Assembly: GCA_037951105.1 (NCBI GenBank) | Contig: JBAMJV010009461.1 | Location: 1-64,000, forward strand | DNA: 64,000 nucleotides | From: Echinarachnius parma | Lineage: Eukaryota > Echinodermata > Echinoidea > Clypeasteroida > Echinarachniidae | Direction: 5' to 3' | Part shown: positions 35,074 through 46,772 of the stretch, piece after piece | Numbering within the stretch: position 1 is the stretch's first letter | Layout: the number at the start of each line of letters is the position of its first letter | Position numbers and translations under genes: made by a program | Notes under the pieces: model-generated | Told to the model about the DNA's origin: nothing | The model's database searches: none | Seen by the model: the letters and a program-made list of their open reading frames with translations, nothing else

Positions 35074-35431
35074 CAGGGCTCCACACTTACCTTTTTTTGT
35101 CAGTGGCCCGGTTGGGCCACTGAAATAATTTCTTCCCCATTTCTGGTGGCCCGAAAGAAAAATTTACTGGCCCAAAAATTTTATTTCATGAGGAAACATT
35201 TTACTATTCAAAATATCATAATTCTTTCCTGATCAAACCTGTGATTACATGTATAGATGGAGCTTGACATGGAAGAAAACAAGATTTATCTAATGGCAAT
35301 TTTGTCAATATCGGGTTGAAAATCTGCTTGCCTGATCGGGCCACCAAAGTATGATTTTTATACATTTTTGCTGGCCCAAAGTGCAATTTCACTGGCCCCG
35401 GGCCAGCGGGCCAGTGCAAGTGTCGAGCCCT
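35074..35431. mobile_element. complete family C element, hAT-like, with 8-bp target duplication
   Basis: The ends CAGGGCTCCACACTT and AAGTGTCGAGCCCT form imperfect terminal repeats. The flanking GGATAGAG occurs at both 35066-35073 and 35432-35439. An 8-bp duplication with a CAGGG end is typical of hAT elements. It carries no transposase, so it is non-autonomous. Confidence 0.8.
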
Positions 35432-35814
35432 GGATAGAGTATACATGTAATTTGTAATGTTGACTGAATGAATCTAGATGTTTCATCATGTGCTAATGAC
35501 TTTTTTGATTGCTTCATTTAATTTTCATATTTACCTCATACAGTATTTTTAGGCCAACCAGGATTACTTCACATTCAAAAATAGTTTTAAATAAATGTAT
35601 TTTAATTTTTGTAATTAAATATATGTCATACCCTAGCAGCTGTGGTTTTTGCGATTTTAAATTGATGATTGATACTGTTTTTTTTTTAATGTCAAAATGA
35701 TGCATGTATTTTTATACACAGGACCATGTTTTAAAACAGTGTTTATATACTGACCATGTTATCCTGTATAAATATGTTCAATAAATAAATAAATAAATAA
35801 ATAACGAGATGCGA

Positions 35815-36235
35815 AACATAAATATTATGATGCTAAATTTGAAGATGCTTTGAATAATGCAAGAAAAACATGAAACATAATAAATGAAGTATTGAATAAC
35901 AAAACATATAAGGACCCTATTTATAAGGAAATTGATCATGAAGGAGATACTATAGTTGATATGGATGAAATGTCTGATATGTTTAATGATTTTTATACAT
36001 GATAATGTACACAACTTAGGGGATAGTACTCATTCTTTTAATACTTATTTGCAAGGAAATTTTGTGGACTCTTTATTTTTTAGCCCAATTTCAAAATCAG
36101 ATGTATTTTAAATTTAGATGTAAATAAATCAGCAGGGTATGATGGAGTCAGTACTAAAGTGTTGAAATGTTCTATTGATGCAATTGTTTCTCTTTTGTGT
36201 AAAATGTTTAATTGTTCTCTTGAGGAGGTTTTTTT
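35815..36235 (+). pseudogene. fragment of a LINE reverse transcriptase (N-terminal RT part)
   Basis: With frameshifts and stops, the + strand reads KYYDAKFEDALNNARK, then EVLNNKTYKDPIYKEIDHEG, then DMDEMSDMFNDFY. It ends with LDVNKSAGYDGVSTKVLK and IVSLLCKMFNCSLEEV. This is the region just before and into the fingers of a non-LTR RT ('K-S-A-G-x-D-G'). It is decayed and belongs to a different family from the CR1-like copies at 18-20 kb. Confidence 0.7.
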
Positions 36236-36239
36236 TTTC

Positions 36240-37200
36240 CTAACTATGCATTAGTGCATGGCTCCAATCATGGGTACCCCAAGTGTAACATATGGGATCA
36301 AAAATGAAGTTCATGGAAAGAAACTGATTCTGTCCAAATATTGTTCCTTACACCCTGTACTACTCACACACCAATTTCAAGACCTGTATCTTGGGTGGTG
36401 CATGCGTAATCAATCATCAAATGTCCAAGAGTCTCTTATGTTCATAACTCGATGTCCATTTCCTTTTTATTTCTTATTATTCCTTTGGAAAGGAGTTTCA
36501 GGAAAACTTTGGTAATATATTAGATAGTAATTACTGTAACTATCAACATTATCCAGCAATTCTAGATATACATATCTCACTAAAGCATAGTGGCTGAAAT
36601 GAGTGTTGGACAAAAGTTATGAACAAATGATTTTGTGACCAACATTGAAGAAATTTTGCATATATCCCTGAATTAATCACACATCACCTTAGAACAACAT
36701 TTCAATAAACAAGGACAAGCCCCTGGAGTGGACCATTGAATGTATTAGCATAATTGTAATTATTCTTTAATTCTTTTTCAATAAGATCGTAGTGTCCATG
36801 GTTATGATGAAAGGAATACAAACAATATATAGTGTACAACACATGAAATCATAGTTGCTAAGTTTTATTTTTATGAAAGAAATCAGAATATTTCAGAATA
36901 GTTTAGAAATAGCTACATATCTTTGATATTAGTATCAAATAAAAACTGAATCTTATGTTCATAACTATTATGTTCATAACTCTGTCCACATTCATTATTG
37001 CCGACATATCAACAAAAAGGTGTGAAATACAATTGTCTGTTTTTATTTCCTTATATTTTCATGAAATAAATCCCCTATGATACAAAAGTTTGGAAAATGA
37101 GTTTTCATTAGTTCAGAATAGGCTGTTCTTATGTTCATAACTGTCAAATGTCAAAATGTCAAAATTGCTTAAAATCGTCTGAAACGTATGGAAATATACT
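36240..37200. other. non-coding, dispersed 'CTTATGTTCATAACT' motif
   Basis: The motif 'cttatgttcataactc' or close forms occurs near 36434, 36953, 36968 and 37127, with an inverted form 'gttatgaacaaa' near 36618. This suggests a decayed repeat. No gene. Confidence 0.35.
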
Positions 37201-37230
37201 TGGTTTATGTTTTTGAGCATTTTCAGATTC

Positions 37231-38940
37231 TTAGATCCTTAGACGGGCGCGTATGCGCGCGTTACGTGTCGCATGCGCATGCGCATAATCGGAAAAGTTG
37301 CCACTTGGAGTGATAATTATTGGTGCCAAATTTAGAGTGAAATAGAAGATGCATGACTGAGATACATCCATTAATGAAATTTGACAAAATGGCGTCCTGA
37401 TGACGTCACGAATAGTCTGCGGCACCCAAAAGTTTTGCAGTTCTAAGTTAGACCAAGATCTATCATCTCGCAAAGTTTCAATACGATAGCTACACCCATT
37501 CTTGAGATATGCGACGAACAAAATTGGGAAGAAAAAAATCGCATACAGACACAAAAAACAACACTAGATGTTGAATACGTCACTTTTGACGAATTAAGGT
37601 TATATACGTATTGAAATTACGATATGATGATATTGACTTTTCAATGCGTAATATGATGATATCATAACATTTACTTGGCATAAATGAGGTATGAATTCAA
37701 ATCTACAACTCTTAATTGTTCCGAATATTGAAAGAAAATTGGGTGTTTATGGACTTTAAACAAAGATATGGCCGATTAAAAAAGTTTGTTTTTGCCAATT
37801 TGCGTGCGTGCGTAATTTTGACTTTGACGCGCGTACTCCGTAATTATAAGTCCACAATTACTAAAAAATGATAGGGCATGTTAAGGAAGGTATGCAAAAC
37901 ATGTCAAAAAAAGACGAAATTTGTATTCATCTGCGTTACGCGCGCAAATACGCGCGGCAGACAAATCACACATGTATAGAGACACGATATATAGTTTCTA
38001 TTCCTATTTTTGGAAAGTTTTGACCAAATTTCTTTTTTAGCATAAAGCTCAGCTACAAAATATCAAAATATGGGAGAAAATCGATGAAGAATAAGCTAGA
38101 TATTGGCAGAAGTCTGATGTGATCGATTTCAAATTCTATTAAAATCAGTTAAAATTCGTATTTCAACTTTAACACTCAATATGATGACTTTATAACATTT
38201 ACTCGGCATAAATGAGGTATGAATTTGTATCTACAACTCATAATCTATCCGAATATTAAAAGAGAATTGGTTGTTTGTGGACTTTTTAAAAAGTTATGGC
38301 CGAATAAAAAAAGGATGTTTTTACCATGTTTTGCCATTTTGCGTGCGCACGTAATTTTGGCTTTACGGAGTACGCACGCGTACTCCGTTATTATGAGTAA
38401 AGAATGACTCAAATTGATAGGGTGCATTAAGGAATGTATAAGGATTGCAAAACATGTGAAAAAACTAAATTTTTCCTTTTCATTTGCGTTACGCGCGCAA
38501 ATACGCTCGCGCCGACGCGCACGCGCAGACATTTTCGAAACGCTTAAAATTGTCTGAAACATATAGGAAATTACTCGGGTTATGGTTTTGATCATTTTTT
38601 GACTTTTTTTCATTTGACGGACGCGTATGCGCGCGTCTCCGAGTGTAAGCGCACGCGCATGAACTTAAAAGATGACGATTGACCTGATTGATATTGATGC
38701 AAAATTTGAAGTGAAATTGATGATGCATGACTGAGTTATGATGATTATTGAAATTTGAAAAAATGACATCACAGTGATGTGAGGACATTGAAATGAGTTT
38801 CTTGCACTAAGTCAGACGATGATCTATCATGATGTGAAGTTCATGACGATTGATTCATTTGATTTTGAGATATGCGACGAACAAAATCAGAAGAATAATA
38901 ATAAATAAATTCAAATTCGAACGAAATCAATAGGTTATAC
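37231..38940. repeat. family B repeat, two adjacent copies in opposite orientation to copy 1
   Basis: Both contain 'gcataaatgaggtatgaatt', 'acgcgcgcaaatacgc' blocks, 'gatgacgtca' and the end 'gagatatgcgacgaacaaaa' found at 14495-15252. The left copy covers 37231-38000 and the right 38120-38940. Strings of CG dinucleotides survive, unlike the surrounding DNA. Confidence 0.7.
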
Positions 38941-39675
38941 GTATGATATACATATTTATTTTTACCATTTGTAGAGCATTGCTTTTTACGATATGAAAAT
39001 AAGTACATGTATATGATGATAGAAAGCACCTTTTTAAAAAATTTAATCACATCTAAAATAGCACAAATAAATACTCACCAGGGTATTTATTAGTATTCTG
39101 TAGGGGGAAAAAGGAATATTCTTTTGTTTTAAGATTTATAATTTTCTACAGGGCAATTCCAAGCAAACAACGTGACTGTCAGAGGGTGTTTCTAACAATG
39201 AAAGTCCAAAGAACTCATAAAATATAAATATCCAGAACCAACTTTTGATATGCATCTGTTACCACTATCCTACCAATTATTTACGATAGGAAAGAAAACC
39301 AAAATTCCCAATAAATTATGAATATCAATATCTGCCGTAACACCGTGACGGCAAACGGACATGGGTTTCTTACATGGTAAGAAACTAAGCAAACTCTGTG
39401 AAATATAGGAACATTTTGTAATTTTGTCACTTTGATTCTTTGTACTAGACATCAAGCTAGAACATCCAAATAAAAATGTAGAAAAAATCCAATGCTCATA
39501 GTCAATATGATATAAACGCACCGTGACCTCTGAATTGTACATGTTATAAATATTAAGGCTGAGTGGGTTTGGTCGGTCACACTGGTTCCCGACCGTCACC
39601 ATCGGGTCCCGGTTTTGATTTTTCAGAACTGGGCTCCGAATGTTTTAAAATTTTTTACGAAACCGGGACTTAAAG
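38941..39675. other. non-coding, no feature recognised
   Basis: AT-rich. The 110-codon - strand frame at 39270-39602 has no domain, signal or splice context. Confidence 0.35.
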
Positions 39676-40290
39676 GGATCTACCGTAAAACTCTGTGTAT
39701 AAGGCGCACTTTTTTCTGTTTTGGGGACACCCTGTAGTCATGTTCAATGTGTATTACACTGGTCTAGGACATGACAAGAGCTTGATGTTGTTTTTAAATT
39801 TAATGGCAATCGGTCTAGAAAGACTATTGTTGCCAATTGTTGAGGGGAACATTTATCAATTATACCTTTTTCCTACATAAATGATAGTGGTTAGCAAAAC
39901 AGAATACAATACAAGTTTTTTAAGCAGTTACACTGCTACTAATTGATTATTAAAATGTTCATGAGTAGCAGCACTCATTTAATATTAAATTTTCTAACCA
40001 GTGGTTATACATTTTTCTCATTAAAAAAGTTATTAATGAATTTATTATTTTGCATATTTAATGAGCATTGTTATCTAATGAATATATGAATATTCATGAG
40101 CAACAGTGTTATTGCTCAATAAATGTGCAATTTTGGTAATAACCACTATGTTTTATTTGAGAAAATGTATATGTTGATGAATGCTACATTAAACAGTAAG
40201 CCCTTGTTATGCCCTAGAACAGTGATGTTAGCATTCAAACAGCACTACAGGGTGTCTTAAAAAATTTTTTAAAAGTTTTACGGTAGTAAC
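39676..40290. repeat. ~610-bp foldback element
   Basis: 'taccgtaaaact' and 'acaccctgtagt' at the left are mirrored by 'actacagggtgt' and 'agttttacggta' at the right. The interior has 'atgaatattcatgagcaaca'-type palindromes that recur around 40730. Confidence 0.55.
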
Positions 40291-41245
40291 TTTTTTGATA
40301 TGTTCAAAAAGTGATAAATGGTTGGTACAATGTATATTGTTATCTGATGTATGTCCACAGGGTATTGTGTGAAAATTTCAAGTCAAATGGCGGAGTAATG
40401 AGCAACAATGCAAAGTGATATTCACAAACTCATTGCACTCACTTTGTACACGGTTTTCGCGATCCGTTGGATTATTCAACATCTGAAAACTTCAATCGTA
40501 AATATCTTTTTAACGTAAGGGAAATTTGAAAAACCGAAACCTGTCCCATGATTTTATTGTTAATACGAATACAACAAGGTATGAGGGAACCGCTATAATT
40601 CCGATTGTATTTTGAGGATTTGGACAATGTTACTAAGTCCCTTTAAAGTAGCATTTATCAGCATATTATATACAATTGTCTCATATTAAAAAAACAGTGG
40701 TTAGTCAAAAATTATCTTATGAATATTCATGAGTAGCAATGTGTTACTGCTCATGAATATACATGACCTAATTTTTTACTAGTCATTTTTATCACTAGCG
40801 ATATTATTTTCGATACTATATCCGCAATGGATTATATATTTACTATTAACAACAATACATTACAGAATTTAAAAAACAAAGAAATACAAAGGACTGTTTT
40901 GGCTGTTGCAATTTTAACATTGAAAAGTTGTTAATTAAGTCATAAAGAATATGCATGAAATGTGATTTGAAATGTGATTTACAGACTAAACAAAATTTGT
41001 TTTGCATAAATTTGCATAACTAATTGATACAAATTAGAAATTGATTTTTTTTATAAAGAAATGATTATGCAGTCTTGTACATTATGCTGCAAGTTATAAA
41101 GGTGTGCCAAATTTTGTCACAACCGCGAGTTTGTTGGCAGAATCTGCCCCCACCCTGGCTATACATGTACATGTAGCATATAGCCAAAATAACCCAGCCT
41201 GATTAGGGTGAAGGGTATTGAATTTCTGAAAATAAAGAATCTCAC

Positions 41246-41369
41246 CTGGATTCCCGGATATGTCGGCATTGACCGAGACTTCACCATCGGGACTCTGAAA
41301 TCTGATCTGATGCCCCACTCCCTTTACTGTGGCTAAAAGTAGTATTATTGGTAGCCACCGGAAAGCCAT
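41246..41369 (-). CDS. array gene, first coding exon (signal peptide)
   Basis: ATG at 41369 opens MAFRWLPIILLLATVKGVGH, a good signal peptide cleaved around residue 17-20. A short extracellular start IRFQSPDGEVSVNADISGNP follows. The exon ends CCAG|GTGAGA in phase 1, exactly the phase needed to join the array exons (G+AA gives Glu at 34588, G+AT gives Asp at other units). The 6.6-kb gap to 34588 shows no other convincing exon. Assignment to the array gene rests on strand, phase and the matching signal-peptide-to-membrane-helix layout, not on transcript evidence. Confidence 0.55.
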
Positions 41370-41900
41370 TTTTCTGCCAAAAATAAAGAAACATAGATAT
41401 TTGATATTAGCATAACAGCACTGGTGTTACGTACAGGTCGTTCTGGGCAAATATTCTGCAGTGTTTTGATGCGTGCTACAGGCAGCGGCAGCTCCATATT
41501 GGTATTGGGAATGAGGGGACTGCAGCGTATTAGCAAGAAAACAAGGAACGTTAGTGGCTACGAAAGTTCGAAGTATATTGGTACTCACCTATTTACATCA
41601 ACACAAACATGGAATCCAAATTATGCGATTGATCAATGTAATCTTATGATAAGAGTCGGCGTCTAACAATAAAATTGAATCATATTTAGATATTGATAAC
41701 GCTGTACTTCGTGTACTTCAAGCTCCGACAAAATGGCCATCGCAATGGCACTTCATGCCACGTAACACTAAATGACGTAATCTGAGCGAGTGGGGTACTG
41801 ATTGACCATTTATCTCGCGAGATCGGTGATCTCTCGAATGGGCGTCTAATGTGTATTTTGACGAGGAATATTTGACGAGGCCAGGGGCACCACCCATGAA
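41370..41900 (-). promoter_or_regulatory. candidate promoter and 5' leader of the array gene
   Basis: Just upstream of the signal exon the base composition shifts toward CpG. The palindrome TCTCGCGAGA, a known core-promoter element of TATA-less animal genes, is at 41813-41822. A CRE-like TGACGTAA lies near 41774. The start site is not determined. Confidence 0.4.
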
Positions 41901-42073
41901 TGACATCTTCTTTTATCATATTTATTGATATATTATGTAAACAGAGAAGTTAGCAATTTTCATTGATGATCCAAAGTGGATTGCTATATGTTTGATATTG
42001 ATAAACCATGTTACCTTTACTCTTGACTTATTGTAATCATGTTTATGTACACTCATTTTTATGGTTGAATTAA

Positions 42074-44267
42074 TAGTTAGGCTGCTAAGGGCCTGGAATC
42101 ATAACAATTGTGCACAAAATGAAAGAAGTGTGAATTTTTCACAGATAGATCATATTATCATAACGTTTAATTTCCCCCGTGGAAGTTTGCTAATTATGAC
42201 CATAAGGGGCGTGACAGGGTCTTGAAAGAAAGGGGGTGCAAAGTGCATTATTACACCATTGTATGGGTATCTAACATGACTTTATTTTTTCCTTAATATG
42301 TTTATGGGTTAAAAGTGACCTGAAAATCATATTGTCCATTATTATAATATATATGATTATTTTATGGGGTAATTGTATGGGGTAAATGAAAGGAGTGGGA
42401 CCCCCCCCCCCCCCCCCCCCTCCTCCCCCCTCACTTTTCACATGTGTCTAAAGTTTACTTATCGTTCTTCAGTCCAACATTTTGTTATTGATTCATATTC
42501 TAGAAGGGTTAAGAATATATTTTAGCTTTGTTGCTACCATGGCAACATTGGGCAACTATTTTAAAGCATTATAAACTAAATTAGCTAATTTGCATATTTG
42601 TGAAATAGTGTCAGGGGTCATTTTTTTTGCTAGGTATTGTACAACATGGATAACAAACAAGTATTCTAGGGTATTTTGGGGCAAGGATTCTATTTCTGGT
42701 GCTCGTTTGGAAGTGCCATATGGGCAACACCCTTAGATCCAAGATGGCTGCCCCTAATTTGCATATTTATGAATATTAATGATTTTCAGTGGCTACAGCC
42801 TCTTATAAATCATAATTACAGACGATTTTCCTCAATTATGCTCTAAATGCGTGTTAAAGATAATTTAGCTTGGTTGCCACATCGGCAACCTCTATCAATG
42901 CATACAATTAGCATAATTAGGTATTTTACCTAATTTGCATATTCCCCCAAATCGAGTATATTGGGAACCCAGGAAGTAAAAATGACAAGGAATACCACTT
43001 TTCCAAGGTTTAAGGGGGCAACAAATCCATCCATGATACTTAGTTAGACGTATCACCTTGGCAACCCACTTAAATCCAAGATGGCCGCCTTTGTAATTTT
43101 GAAGGAAAAATGTTATTTGCCACTTTAATTGCATTTATTTTATAACAGTATGATTTGTTTACTGTAAGCAAACAACTACATCATGATTCAAGTATTCTAG
43201 TTACTTATTCCAATAATTAAAAGTCCAAATATTATAATATCGATCTAATATAACCGAAATAATACAGTCATGTATCATAGCATGTGTAATTTGGGGAGCA
43301 GCCATCTTGGATTTTAGATGGTTGCCACGGTTAAACAGGGAAGTAATTATCAAAAATGGATCTGTTGCCCCCTAAAACCTTGGAAAAGTGGTATTACTTG
43401 TCATTTTTACTGTCCGGGTTCCCAATATACTCGATTTGGGGAAATATACAAATTATATAAAATACCTAATTATGCAAATAATATGCATTGCTAGAGGTTT
43501 CCTTTATGGCAACTAATCTTTGATATCTTAAATACATACTTAGAACATAACTGACAAATAATAATCTGGAATCATTGCTTATAAGGGGCTGTAGCCACTG
43601 AAAATCAATAATATTCATAAATATGCAAATTAGAGGCAGCCATCTTGGATTTGGGATGTTTCCCATTTGCCACTTACAAACGAGCACCAGAAATGGAATC
43701 CTTGCCCCAAAATACCCTACAATACTTGTTTTATCAATATTTTACTATTCCGAGATTGAAAATGACCTTTATACACAAATATGCAAATTAGCTAATTAAC
43801 ATTAAAAGGTGGGAACAAAGCTAAAATGTATTCTTAAACCTTCTAGAATATGAATCAATAAAACATGTTTGACTAAAGAACGTCTCCAGATCTAATACAC
43901 AAGTATAGATCCGTCTACAGGACTATTTATTTACTTCAATGACATTGATAAGTACATAGATAATGAGCTCCATAACCTTTAACCCCATGACCCCAACATC
44001 TTTAAATTGGATAATTGTCACCCCGCGGATGCGAGGCTAACTGCTACAATCATATTTAAAACGAAATATAGGAGAAGCGTTAAGAATGATGCCTCAAATC
44101 GGTAAAATATGGTGGTAACAAGGTCATGACCTCTAAAGGTCACTTGGGGTCAAATTGAGCAAACTTCCACGAGGGAAAATAATTCACATATAATGAAGAT
44201 TATATGGTAGGACTTTCATACTTCTTTCAACAAGTGCACAATTGTTACCCTTAGCCGCCTAACTATA
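42074..44267. repeat. 2.2-kb palindrome with ~1-kb diverged arms
   Basis: TAGTTAGGCTGCTAAGGG at the left is mirrored by CCCTTAGCCGCCTAACTA at the right. Along the arms, 'aggattctatttctggtgct', 'aatataccgattt'-type and 'ccaaggtttaagggggcaac' segments all have mirrored partners, meeting near 43100-43285. 'aagatggc' and 'gccatctt' motifs recur. It is probably a very large foldback element. It ends 39 bp before a family A repeat. Confidence 0.8.
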
Positions 44268-44305
44268 ACAACATGTAAATGAATTGTGTATGCACTCTTT
44301 TTTTA

Positions 44306-44955
44306 ATGCCTCTGCAACTTAGGAGTCGGAGGTATTAATGTTTACGGGTTGTCCGTCTGTACGTCCCGTTCTCGTGATCGCATTATCCCAAGAACCGATT
44401 AAAGGATTCTCACCAAACTTAGTTCATATATTTATCTTGGGGTTCCAATGAACTGATTAGATGTTGGGGTCATGAGGTCAAAGGTCACAGGGCTCATTAT
44501 ATATGCAAAAATAGCTTGTGGTTGCGTTATCTCAAGAACCGATTGTCGGATTCTCACCAAACTTGGTTCATGTATGTATCTTGGCCCGTTAATGAACTGA
44601 TTAGATTTTGAGGTCAAAGGTCAAGGTCACAGGACTCATTATTCATAGTTTGTAATTGCAATATCTCAAGAACCAATCTTGGTACCTATTTGTATCTTGG
44701 GGAGCTAATAAACGTGTAAGATTTGGGGGTCATTAGGTCTAAGGTCAAGGCCACGGGTTATATACATGTACATGTATATGCAAAAATACATTGTAGCTCC
44801 TAATTGTGATATACATGTATAAGATTTGGTAGACAGATTACTATCAAAAGTTGACAATTTAATTCAGTGCGTGTCTATTTGGGCTTGATATATAAATCGC
44901 GCAATGGGGGAGGCATCATTTTCGACTGCGCGCAGTTGAAGATCCATCTAGTTTA
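44306..44955. repeat. complete family A repeat ending next to UGT exon 2
   Basis: It has the left end 'tgcctctgcaacttaggagtcggagg', tandem 'tctcaagaaccgattg' units and the right end 'gaggcatcattttcgactgc ... agatccatctagttt'. Its last bases lie about 13 bp before the UGT exon 2, so the branch region of that acceptor must fall in or next to the repeat. Confidence 0.8.
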
Positions 44956-44967
44956 TTATTTGTTTAG

Positions 44968-45024
44968 GATATGAACGACTTTGTCAAAGGTTCTGGGGAG
45001 CACGGAGTGATCGTCTTTACACTA
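44968..45024 (+). CDS. UGT: UGT exon 2
   Basis: Short 57-nt exon, phase 0 at both ends, coding DMNDFVKGSGEHGVIVFTL. This is the conserved 'F-x-x-S-G-x-H-G-V-I-V' strand that opens the UDP-sugar-binding half of UGTs. It follows the acceptor ttgtttag and ends at GTGAGT. It completes the sequence KPLPE-DMNDFV from exon 1, and Gly-Ser of the usual '(S/T)LGS' comes from exon 3. Confidence 0.9.
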
Positions 45025-45507
45025 GTGAGTATGTTGCATCAAATAAGTCCTCAAATTCGGGAATACGCATGGGCATGCATGGGAAATTGCCATGACTCCA
45101 GAACCCAAAGTGGGGTCGTGCTTGAGCGGGAGCGCGACTCACACATCTTGTACAGCATAATCAGCGTGGTGGGCGTTATACAAGCCTTTTTTTTAGAATG
45201 TCTTAACTCTTAAGTGACATCAAATTTTGTCAATTATTTTCTACTAAGTTCGTGCCTGATAAATCGCACTTCCTGCCCGTCATAGCATCAAACTACGACC
45301 ATACGTGCGCCATTGTTTTTTTTGTTATCATTTTCCTTTGTAAAATATGCCCTTACGCGTGAACCTAGTCGTCATGTTTCCTTTGGCTTGCAAGTATCCC
45401 GTGTCGTGTTTTAGGAGGCCACTTTGTATAGTCTTCTCGTTATCCAATTTCCTAGTTATATATGCTGTTGTGCAAATCCTTATTGTCTATATTAACTTTT
45501 TTTTCAG
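45025..45507 (+). other. UGT intron 2, with a foldback-family remnant
   Basis: The stretch 45245-45320 ('cctgataaatcgcacttcct', 'gtgcgccattg') is a relative of the arm of the foldback at 61074-61629. No other feature. Confidence 0.5.
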
Positions 45508-45670
45508 GGTTCAGCCATAACATTAGAGAACGAGGAACAGGCGGAAATGATCGCCAAAGTTTTCAGCGAGTTGCCACAGAGGGTACTTTGGCGGTACACG
45601 GCGAAGAAACCTCGTAACCTTGGCAACAACACGCGCATCTATGATTGGCTGCCGCAAAATAATTTACTAG
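45508..45670 (+). CDS. UGT: UGT exon 3
   Basis: Phase 0 start after ttttttttcag, ending in phase 1 at G|GTGAGT. It codes GSAITLENEEQAEMIAKVFS, then LPQRVLWRYTAKKP and IYDWLPQNNLLG. These are the 'P-Q-x-V-L-W-R' and 'W-x-P-Q-x-x-L-L-G' blocks that contact the UDP part of the donor in this family. Confidence 0.92.
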
Positions 45671-45879
45671 GTGAGTTTAAAGTTATGCTGATTCCACGAC
45701 GTCACATGCTTACCAGCGGCTTGATAAACCTTAGTTTATCTATGAATACCGACCACTTTTTATGTCGAATAGGGGTCCTTCAGTATATTTATTCAAATAT
45801 AACGTCTTATAATGATCCTTATGATAATGACCCATATGAATATCGAGCTTTATGAATAATGACCCTTATGAATAGCGAC

Positions 45880-46083
45880 GTTAGCCTTTTTTTTTTAGGA
45901 AGACGGGGGTCAGTGAGGGAGTTGAGTGTGACGGAGGGGAATTCATCTGTCAGGAGAGTTTTGCCTTAATTTGGTGTATTAAAAACGGGTATAAAATAAA
46001 TCGTCGTGGGGTAATCAGGGTGATCGTCGCCAAGACCGATCATGGCTGGCGGAGACCGAGACCGCCGGGTTGAGTTGTGTAAG

Positions 46084-46118
<35 letters not shown>

Positions 46119-46270
46119 GGGCTTGGTGATAATCGCCAAGACTGTTGTGGCCGATCGAGACCGAGACCACTGGTTGCGTTGTATACGCTGAAGGTGGAGT
46201 GGATGGGGGTGGGGGGGGGGGAGTGCTATGGCGGTACACGGGGGGGGGGGCCTGGTTTATATACCTTTCA
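45880..46270. repeat. poly-G-rich repeat with duplicated 'CCAAGACCG' segments
   Basis: 'gtgatcgtcgccaagaccg' near 46020 and 'ggtgataatcgccaagactg' near 46125 are diverged copies, separated by a 40-bp G run. A related inverted piece is near 58250-58335. Confidence 0.6.
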
Positions 46271-46394
46271 GAATGTTTTATTTTTTTAATTGATTGATTT
46301 ATCTATATTTGTTTATTTATTTATTTATTTGTATTTGTTTTATTTATTTGTTATTATTATTATATATACATTTATTTATTAATTATTTTTTTTG

Positions 46395-46600
46395 GTTGGG
46401 GGGGGGGGGGGATGCGTGCGTTGTACGCACCCAACTGGTTACGGTCCTGATTTTAGAACAGCTAAAATCCAAAAGCTTTCGGCGGCTCCGCCCCATGGAC
46501 CCCATCGGAGGCGGGTCGCGCTTACGTGCAATTGTATATAAGTTGGAGCCCCCTCCCTTTGAAGAATTCCTGGCTACACAACCGATAAAAAGACAAATCG
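46395..46600. repeat. repeat related to 10384-10632
   Basis: Shares 'ctaaaatccaaaagc', C/G runs, 'ggagccccctccc' and 'gaattcctgg' with the 10.4-10.6 kb element. It lies in UGT intron 3. Confidence 0.55.
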
Positions 46601-46772
46601 TTACGTCAGCTGCACATTTTTTTTTAGTCACTAACCTCACAGTTCGTCTGAGAGACTGAGAGTGAAACAAGGGTCCATGAATATATTTGGTCCAATTTAT
46701 ACGATGAGACATGTAATGCCTTCTTTTAGAGAAAAAATTAATATAAATTAATGACAATCGTTGTTTTAACAG

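Larger units (their letters stand above)
8409..44967 (+). other. UGT intron 1, 36.5 kb, containing two other candidate genes
   Basis: The donor gtaatg at 8409 and acceptor tgtttag at 44961-44967 bracket this intron, phase 0 on both sides. It carries a small + strand gene (24644-27484), a - strand array gene (27.7-41.4 kb), LINE fragments and many foldback elements. No further UGT exons were found inside it. Confidence 0.75.

Noticed and set aside
46015..46757. Proline-rich and basic - strand frames
   Set aside because: They come from G/C homopolymers and a dispersed repeat in UGT introns.
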